A DNA stretch of 12,214 nt from positions 1 through 12,214 of the forward strand of contig JAIDBM010000230.1 in assembly GCA_029056365.1 (NCBI GenBank), given 5' to 3'. Both the position numbers and the translations under genes were made by a program. The DNA is from Muribaculaceae bacterium. Lineage in GTDB: Bacteria; Bacteroidota; Bacteroidia; Bacteroidales; Muribaculaceae. Position 1 is the stretch's first letter. Every line of letters starts with the position of its first letter. Positions 7,306-12,214 of the stretch are shown one piece after another. Below the pieces are notes generated by a model that was not told where the DNA came from, made no database searches, and saw nothing but the letters and a program-made list of their open reading frames with translations.

Positions 7306-7336
7306 ATGCGGGGCCCGGAACTGCCGGACCCCGCAT
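7306..7336 (-). terminator. Strong hairpin, probable terminator of the S9 peptidase gene
   Basis: The arms 7306-7318 and 7324-7336 pair over 13 positions with one mismatch (7314/7328) and a 5-base loop. The stem is very GC-rich. It begins 22 bases after the peptidase stop codon. The minus-strand sequence after it (TTCATTATC) is only moderately T-rich. An adjacent copy of GGGTCCGG (7267-7274) could pair alternatively with 7324-7331. Confidence 0.65.
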
Positions 7337-7358
7337 AATAATATTGTGACGATGTGGA

Positions 7359-9458
7359 TTATTTCAGCCAGCGGTCGAACCAGCGGAAGAACAGTCTCTG
7401 CCACATAACGGCGTTCTGAGGTTTCAGAATCCAGTGGTTTTCATCGGGGAATATTACCATTTCGGCAGGTATGCCGCGCAGCTTGGCCGCATTGAAGGCT
7501 GCCATGCCCTGGCTGGCAAGAATACGGTAGTCGAATTCACCATGGCTGATCATGATAGGGGTATCCCATTTGTCGACAAAGCGATGGGGCGAGTTTTCGA
7601 AAGTACGCTGTGCCACAGCATTGTCTTTTTCCCAGTATGCGCCTCCCATATCCCAGTTCGCGAACCACATTTCTTCGGTTTCAAGATACTGGGCTTCCAT
7701 GTTGAAGATACCGGCATGGGCAAGCAGTGCGGCGAAGCGCTTGTTATGGTTGCCTGCAAGCCAGTAGATTGAGAATCCGCCATAGCTTGCGCCTGTGGCT
7801 CCGATTTTCTCGGCGTTGACATAAGGCTTCTCTTTCATGTAGTCTACGGCTGCAAGATAGTCCTTCATGTTTTGTCCGGGATAGTCTTTTGAAATCTGGG
7901 CGTTCCACTCAGTTCCGAATCCAGGTAGTCCGCGACGGTTTGGAGCAATCATTATATATCCGTTGGATGCCATAAGGGCAAAATTCCAGCGGTAGCTCCA
8001 GAACTGGCTTACGGCCTGCTGCGGGCCACCCTGGCAATACAGTATGGCCGGATACTTCTTGGCGGAATCAAAATCAGGCGGGAGTACGGCCCATACGAGC
8101 ATTTCCTTTCCATCGGTGGTGGGAACATAATGGCGTTCGACCGATGGCATTTTGAGCTGGTTGAAAATAGGAGCGTTGACATCGGTGAGCTGTTTTACAT
8201 CACTGCCTTTGCGACCCGTTGTCACCGAGAGAACCTCGTTAGGACGCAGCATTGAGTGACGCATAGTCACTACGGTGTTTTTGTCTACCGGACTAAGCGA
8301 TGTATAGTCCCATTCTCCATCGGTGAGTTTTGTTACCTTTCGCGACTTGATGTCGATGTTGAACACCGGGATAGTGCCGAGATGCGGAGCAACAAACCAG
8401 AGGCGTTCGCCATCGGGGTTCCAGGCGAACTCATCTATTGTATAATCCCAGTCGGCGGTAAGGTCGGTTTTGGTTCCGGTGGCCATGTCGAGAATCATGA
8501 GCCGGTTTTTGTCAGACTCATAACCGTCGTGCTCCATGCTCAGCCATGCAAGTTTGCTTCCGTCGGGAGAGAAAGCGGGCATTGTGTCATAGCCGCCGTT
8601 TCCTTCGGTGAGGTTTCGGGCCGAGCCATCGGCGATATTGTATAGAAACAGGTCGCTGTTGGTGCTCAGGGCGTAATCCATGCCTTTTTTCTTGCGGCAT
8701 ACGTATACGATTTGTTTGCAGTCGGGTGTCCATGCGAAAGATTCCGGACCGCCGAACGGTTTCATGGGCGCTTCGTAGGGTTCATCGCCAAGAATGTCTT
8801 TGAGTTCTCCGACCTTGGAACCATCGAACGCGCCGAGAAACGGGTGGGGGATTTCGGTAACCCATTCATCCCAGTGTTTATACATAAGGTCATCGACAAC
8901 TCGTCCGGTGGCTTTGGGCAGGTCGGGATATATGTCGGCGGCGTTGCGTGCGTATTTTACATTTCCTATAAGAATAATTTGTTTTTCGTCTGGCGAGAAC
9001 AGAAATCCGTTTATGCCGCCTTCAACCTTGCTTGCCTGTGTACGGGCACTTCCGTCGGCGTTCATTACCCACAGCTGGGCTTTTCCGTCTTTATCCGCAC
9101 TCATAAAGGCAATCCGTCGGCCTCCATCGATCCATACAGCGCCGTTTTCCGATTTTTCAGTGGCGGTGAGCCGTTTCAGACCGCTTCCATCGGTGTTCAT
9201 TACCCATAGGTCGTTATTCGATCTGTTGAGTTCGAGGTTTTCGTAAGAGATGCCGAACAATATTTTTTTTCCATCGGGCGATACTGTCGGACTACTTACG
9301 CGACCAAGCGCTTCAAGTGCGTCGATGTCGAAAATTCCGGTGGCCGAGTGGAATGCCGGAATTTCGATGAGCGGGTTACCCGCAGTATCGGCCGGTTCCG
9401 CAGCCTGGGCCACAGAGGCAAGCATCAATGCGCTTGCTGTCATAGCAATCTGTTTCAT
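7359..9458 (-). CDS. Secreted S9-family prolyl oligopeptidase-type peptidase, dipeptidyl-peptidase 5-like
   Basis: This is a predicted periplasmic serine exopeptidase that would release dipeptides from peptide N-termini. The N-terminus MKQIAMTASALMLASVAQA looks like a signal peptide with cleavage near residues 19-20. Residues of about 45-440 form a beta-propeller with repeated PD40-type blades, such as SPDGKKILF (60-68), SPDGSKLAW (297-305) and NPDGERLWF (347-355). The C-terminal alpha/beta hydrolase domain has GASYGG with nucleophile Ser558, Asp643 in GEFDYR and His675 in DENHW. The Ser-Asp-His spacing of 85 and 32 residues equals, as I recall it, that of Porphyromonas gingivalis DPP5 (S542, D627, H659). 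Length 699 fits. It lies 51 bases after yigZ, with no clear promoter between, and is followed by a hairpin. S9 membership is firm; DPP5 specificity is inference. Confidence 0.93.
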   Translation of the reverse strand: MKQIAMTASALMLASVAQAAEPADTAGNPLIEIPAFHSATGIFDIDALEALGRVSSPTVSPDGKKILFGISYENLELNRSNNDLWVMNTDGSGLKRLTATEKSENGAVWIDGGRRIAFMSADKDGKAQLWVMNADGSARTQASKVEGGINGFLFSPDEKQIILIGNVKYARNAADIYPDLPKATGRVVDDLMYKHWDEWVTEIPHPFLGAFDGSKVGELKDILGDEPYEAPMKPFGGPESFAWTPDCKQIVYVCRKKKGMDYALSTNSDLFLYNIADGSARNLTEGNGGYDTMPAFSPDGSKLAWLSMEHDGYESDKNRLMILDMATGTKTDLTADWDYTIDEFAWNPDGERLWFVAPHLGTIPVFNIDIKSRKVTKLTDGEWDYTSLSPVDKNTVVTMRHSMLRPNEVLSVTTGRKGSDVKQLTDVNAPIFNQLKMPSVERHYVPTTDGKEMLVWAVLPPDFDSAKKYPAILYCQGGPQQAVSQFWSYRWNFALMASNGYIMIAPNRRGLPGFGTEWNAQISKDYPGQNMKDYLAAVDYMKEKPYVNAEKIGATGASYGGFSIYWLAGNHNKRFAALLAHAGIFNMEAQYLETEEMWFANWDMGGAYWEKDNAVAQRTFENSPHRFVDKWDTPIMISHGEFDYRILASQGMAAFNAAKLRGIPAEMVIFPDENHWILKPQNAVMWQRLFFRWFDRWLK

Positions 9459-9509
9459 TCAGTGTTTAGGTTTATTTGTTTTTGGTGTTTCAGATATATT
9501 TTAAGGGTA

Positions 9510-10106
9510 TCAGTAGTCGTCAAGGATGCAGACTCCGTCGATGTCGCCAAGCTTATTACAGAGAAACTGCCTGTTGTCGAGAGTACATATGAGGGTCATT
9601 GAACACACATTGTCGAACTGTTGGTCGGCCACTGTGACATCGGCTGATTTTGTCAGACGCATGACATCGTTCATGGCAAGATATGGAAATGAAAATTTTA
9701 TTTCCGACATCTCGCTGAGTTCGATTATCTCGCCGGCTTCTATGGCATCACGGGCCGCTTGTCTGTAGGCAGCGATAAGACCGGATGTTCCGAGTTTTAT
9801 GCCTCCGAAATAACGTACGACCACAATTACCGTGTCAGTCAGTCCAAAACTGTTGATTTGTCCTAAAATCGGTTTCCCCGCAGTGCCTGACGGTTCTCCG
9901 TTGTCACTGCTCAGAAAATTGTTTCGTGCGGCTCCGAGCATGTATGCCCAGCATACATGACGGGCATCGTGGTACTGCCGGCTGTATGTGTCGATTACTT
10001 TTCTGGCTTCTTCCGCCGTTGTTACCGGATGGGCGAAAGCCAGAAACTTACTCATTTTTTCTTTGAATATCGCCGAGCTGGCTGTTTTCAGAGTCAGGTA
10101 ATTCAT
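9510..10106 (-). CDS. YigZ/IMPACT (UPF0029) family protein
   Basis: This is a 198-residue cytoplasmic protein of the family that includes E. coli YigZ and eukaryotic IMPACT; its biochemical role in bacteria is not well defined. The UPF0029 domain shows YHDARHVCWAY (45-55), SDNGEPSGTAGKPIL (67-81) and VVVRYFGGIKLGTSGLIAAY (95-114), the conserved core. A smaller C-terminal domain follows from about residue 135. The frame is open 30 codons further upstream to 10196. I chose the ATG at 10106 because MNYLTLKTASSAIFKEKMSKF matches the usual family start, and the extra residues are Lys/Arg/Phe-rich and unlike the family. A TAATTTTG promoter element just upstream would give an almost leaderless transcript with this start. 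The S9 peptidase follows 51 bases later and may be co-transcribed. Confidence 0.9.
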   Translation of the reverse strand: MNYLTLKTASSAIFKEKMSKFLAFAHPVTTAEEARKVIDTYSRQYHDARHVCWAYMLGAARNNFLSSDNGEPSGTAGKPILGQINSFGLTDTVIVVVRYFGGIKLGTSGLIAAYRQAARDAIEAGEIIELSEMSEIKFSFPYLAMNDVMRLTKSADVTVADQQFDNVCSMTLICTLDNRQFLCNKLGDIDGVCILDDY

Positions 10107-10114
10107 CTTAGTTA

Positions 10115-10122
10115 CAAAATTA
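10115..10122 (-). promoter_or_regulatory. Possible -7 promoter element for yigZ
   Basis: TAATTTTG on the minus strand ends 9 bases before the chosen yigZ ATG, implying a leader of only a few bases. No clear -33 box is seen 19-20 bases upstream. Together with the plus-strand copy at 10169-10176 it forms a perfect 8-base inverted repeat across the divergent intergenic region. Confidence 0.45.
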
Positions 10123-10168
10123 CTAAAAAATTCTTTTGTATACCGATGGCGCATTAATAAAAATTTCC

Positions 10169-10176
10169 TAATTTTG
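10169..10176 (+). promoter_or_regulatory. Possible -7 promoter element for the DUF4492-cydAB operon
   Basis: TAATTTTG matches TAnnTTTG and would start transcription near 10182, leaving a leader of about 80 bases before the DUF4492 ATG at 10264. No good TTG lies 19-20 bases upstream, so initiation may need an activator. This is plausible for a cytochrome bd operon, but no regulator site could be identified. Confidence 0.5.
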
Positions 10177-10263
10177 TTTTTGGTGTGCGAAACCAATATG
10201 TGTTACAAAAAGTTATATAATATAGTCCGGCATTGGACGAGGAGCGCACAAATTGTATCCGAC

Positions 10264-10554
10264 ATGGACTTTTTTAGAAGAATATACCGCTTTTATGCTG
10301 ATGGTTTCCGTAGCATGACCATCGGGCGTACTTTATGGCTGGTGATAGTAATCAAGCTTGTGGTGATGTTCATTATTATAAGATTGCTGTTTATGCCTGA
10401 TGCTCTTGGAGGTCTTGAAGGCGATGATGAAAAGTCTGAGACCGTAAGGAAAAATCTCACTGAAGATATAAACTGTCAGTGCCATTGCTTTCTGTATGGA
10501 TACAATGAGTCTGTTATTCATAATCCACATACAATCAGTGAAAAATCAAAGTAA
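10264..10554 (+). CDS. DUF4492-family small membrane protein upstream of cydA
   Basis: This is a 96-residue protein with an amphipathic basic N-terminus (FFRRIYRFYADGFRSM, 3-18), the family hallmark GRTLW (21-25) and one membrane segment at about 24-44. A charged GDDEKSETVRKNLTED (53-68) follows. From memory, DUF4492 proteins sit beside cytochrome bd genes in Bacteroidota and some Campylobacterota, so an accessory or assembly role for the oxidase is likely but unproven. I chose the ATG at 10264 because MDFFRRIYRFYADGF fits family starts; the frame is open upstream to 10174, but those residues look non-homologous. The last 28 residues, including Cys71, Cys73, His74 and Cys75, extend past where I expect the family to end. 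The stop lies 21 bases before cydA, indicating one operon. Confidence 0.82.
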   Translation: MDFFRRIYRFYADGFRSMTIGRTLWLVIVIKLVVMFIIIRLLFMPDALGGLEGDDEKSETVRKNLTEDINCQCHCFLYGYNESVIHNPHTISEKSK

Positions 10555-10575
10555 CTAAAACATAAAACTAAATTA

Positions 10576-12132
10576 ATGGATCTATTAGCAACCGTAGACT
10601 GGTCAAGGGCACAGTTTGCCCTTACAGCCATGTATCACTGGCTTTTCGTGCCGCTTACAATCGGTCTGGCACTGATTGTAGCCGTGATGGAAACCATTTA
10701 TTTCCGTACGCGCGATGAACGCTGGAAAGGACTTACTAAATTCTGGATGACTCTGTTCGGCATCAACTTTGCGATAGGTGTGGCTACCGGACTTATACTC
10801 GAATTCGAGTTTGGCACAAACTGGTCGAATTACTCCTGGTTTGTAGGCGACATATTCGGTGCTCCGCTTGCAATAGAAGGTATATTCGCGTTCTTTCTGG
10901 AGGCGACCTTTGTGGCCGTGATGTTTTTCGGATGGAAAAAGGTGTCTCCGGGATTTCACCTTGCCGCCACATGGCTGACTGCTTTCGGTGTTGCACTTTC
11001 CGCATGGTGGATACTTGTGGCCAACGCCTGGATGCAGTATCCGGTTGGCATGGAGTTCGATCCCGATCAGATGCGAAATGTGATGACCGACTTTTCAGCT
11101 GTGGCACTTTCGCCGGTGGCGGTCAATAAATTCTTCCACGCGGTGTTTTCCACCTGGACTCTGGCAGGTGTGTTTGTGGCAGGGGTAAGCGCCTGGATGT
11201 TATGGCGCAGGCGCAATATCGAAGCTTCAAAGCTTTCGCTTCGTGTCGGTTCATGGGTAGGATTGGCCGGTATTGTGCTCACATTATGGACCGGCGATGG
11301 TTCGGCGGTAAATGTGGCGAGAGTCCAGCCGATGAAACTGGCGGCTATGGAAGGTTTGTATGACGGCAAGATCGGGCAGGAGCTTGTAGGATTCGGTATA
11401 CTTAACACCGACAAGCGGCCGGGCGATGATCAGCCGGCCATGTATGGCGAAGTAAGCATACCGTATGGGCTCTCGGTGCTGGCCAATCACGATGCAAAAA
11501 GTTTTGTTCCCGGCATCAACGACCTGATAAAGGGCATCAGTCTGACTTCGGAAGGTGATACTGTCAATACGGTTTCATATGCGGAGAGAATTGAAATGGG
11601 CCGTACTGCACGCAAGGCGCTTGCCTTATACGATGAAGCACGCAAGGCCGGAGACGAAGGAGCCGCCGCAGAAGCGCTTGATCTGCTGAAAGAAAACTAC
11701 AGGTATTTCGGCTATGGATATTTTGAGGACCCAGCTGATGCGGTGCCGCCTGTAGCTCTGACATTCTATAGCTTTCGTGTAATGGTGGTTACCGGTGGCT
11801 ATCTGCTGCTGCTGTTTATTGCGCTCATATTTGTCTGCTATCGAAAGCCTGGGTTCCTTGAACGCAAATGGCTTCACTGGCTTTGTATAGCAAGCATACC
11901 GTTGGTATGGATTTGTTCTCAGGCCGGATGGGTGCTTGCCGAAGTAGGCCGTCAGCCATGGACTATTCAGGATCTGCTCCCGGTGCAGGCGGCAGTAAGC
12001 GCTATTCCGTCAGACAATGTGGTGATAACATTCTGTTTGTTCGCAGTGCTGTTCACATTGCTGCTCGCGGCTGAAATAAGCATAATGCTCCGCTATATCT
12101 CTCGAAAATCAAAAAACGACATAATGGCATAA
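10576..12132 (+). CDS. cydA: Cytochrome bd quinol oxidase subunit I (CydA)
   Basis: CydA carries the three haems and quinol site of cytochrome bd, the high-affinity terminal oxidase of the inner membrane that reduces oxygen to water. The 518 residues match the length of E. coli CydA. Haem ligands are recognisable: His21 in ALTAMYHWLF (E. coli H19), His188 (H186), Met403 (M393), and Trp452 and Glu456 near VGRQPW (457-462; E. coli W441 and E445). Glu101 and Glu109 match the proton-path glutamates. The quinol-binding loop starts QPMKLAAMEG (251-260), with Lys254 and Glu259 corresponding to K252 and E257. The distance from there to Met403 is E. coli-like, so it appears to be a long-Q-loop type. 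About nine membrane segments are present. The A-rich leader just before ATG is typical of Bacteroidota. cydB starts 4 bases after the TAA stop. Confidence 0.98.
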   Translation: MDLLATVDWSRAQFALTAMYHWLFVPLTIGLALIVAVMETIYFRTRDERWKGLTKFWMTLFGINFAIGVATGLILEFEFGTNWSNYSWFVGDIFGAPLAIEGIFAFFLEATFVAVMFFGWKKVSPGFHLAATWLTAFGVALSAWWILVANAWMQYPVGMEFDPDQMRNVMTDFSAVALSPVAVNKFFHAVFSTWTLAGVFVAGVSAWMLWRRRNIEASKLSLRVGSWVGLAGIVLTLWTGDGSAVNVARVQPMKLAAMEGLYDGKIGQELVGFGILNTDKRPGDDQPAMYGEVSIPYGLSVLANHDAKSFVPGINDLIKGISLTSEGDTVNTVSYAERIEMGRTARKALALYDEARKAGDEGAAAEALDLLKENYRYFGYGYFEDPADAVPPVALTFYSFRVMVVTGGYLLLLFIALIFVCYRKPGFLERKWLHWLCIASIPLVWICSQAGWVLAEVGRQPWTIQDLLPVQAAVSAIPSDNVVITFCLFAVLFTLLLAAEISIMLRYISRKSKNDIMA

Positions 12133-12136
12133 TAAA

Positions 12137-12214
12137 ATGACTGAATTACAGATACTACAATCATATTGGTGGCTTCTTATAGCCGTGATAGGCGCACTGC
12201 TTGTGTTCCTGCTG
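12137..12214 (+). CDS. cydB: Cytochrome bd quinol oxidase subunit II (CydB), N-terminal fragment cut by the window
   Basis: The ATG lies 4 bases after the cydA stop and opens a frame of 26 codons to the window edge. It begins MTELQILQSYWWLLIAVIGA and continues into a hydrophobic segment. The LQxYWW motif followed by the first membrane helix resembles the start of Bacteroidota CydB, the structural partner of CydA. The position directly after cydA supports the call. The rest of the gene, including any cydX-like gene, is outside the window. Confidence 0.88.
   Translation, partial: MTELQILQSYWWLLIAVIGALLVFLL

Noticed and set aside
10107..10196. Upstream extension of yigZ by 30 codons to an ATG at 10196
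   Set aside because: The added residues do not resemble the family N-terminus and would overlap the divergent promoter region. The ATG at 10106 fits better.
10174..10263. Upstream extension of the DUF4492 gene by 30 codons to an ATG at 10174
   Set aside because: That ATG is in the predicted promoter element and its translation is unlike DUF4492 N-termini; the start at 10264 aligns with the family.
1..12214. Mobile element, CRISPR array, tRNA or biosynthetic/defence island
   Set aside because: No transposase, integrase, direct-repeat arrays, tRNA-like cloverleaf or defence genes were seen. All long frames on the coding strands are explained by conserved housekeeping or common accessory families.

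Overview
This window looks like an ordinary chromosomal segment from a Bacteroidota member, most likely order Bacteroidales and possibly Muribaculaceae; the family placement is inference from protein flavour and mid-range base composition. Three signs point this way. The conserved gene order is tig-clpP-clpX-recQ. The start regions are A-rich rather than strong Shine-Dalgarno sites. Several intergenic regions carry the Bacteroidota -7 promoter element TAnnTTTG. I found no phage, transposon, CRISPR array, tRNA or rRNA.

Layout on the minus strand, read from right to left. A YigZ/IMPACT-family gene (10106 to 9510) is followed by a secreted S9 prolyl-oligopeptidase-family peptidase resembling dipeptidyl-peptidase 5 (9458 to 7359), which ends at a strong hairpin. 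Next is a two-gene unit: a MATE efflux transporter (7193 to 5799) overlapping by 4 bases a COG2509-like FAD-dependent oxidoreductase (5802 to 4234). Then comes the proteostasis block: trigger factor (4122 to 2722) with its own promoter and terminator, clpP (2470 to 1766) with its own promoter, clpX 3 bases later (1762 to 530), and recQ (from 464 to beyond the left edge). On the plus strand, diverging from yigZ, lies a respiratory operon: a DUF4492 small membrane protein (10264 to 10554), cydA (10576 to 12132) and the first 26 codons of cydB (12137 to the window end).

How the genes work together. Trigger factor receives nascent chains at the ribosome exit. ClpX and ClpP form the ATP-dependent protease that removes failed products, and clpP and clpX are tightly coupled. 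DUF4492-CydA-CydB would form or support cytochrome bd quinol oxidase, used for oxygen consumption at very low oxygen by such anaerobes. The peptidase would trim dipeptides from peptides in the periplasm.

The most notable anomaly is in recQ. An in-frame TAG at 75-77 interrupts an otherwise intact reading frame that continues as recognisable RecQ, including the DEAH box, to the window edge. No clearly novel multi-gene system is visible. The best leads are the recQ amber codon, the DUF4492 protein beside cydA with an unusual Cys/His-containing tail, and the regularly spaced promoters with hairpin-bearing leaders of tig and clpP.
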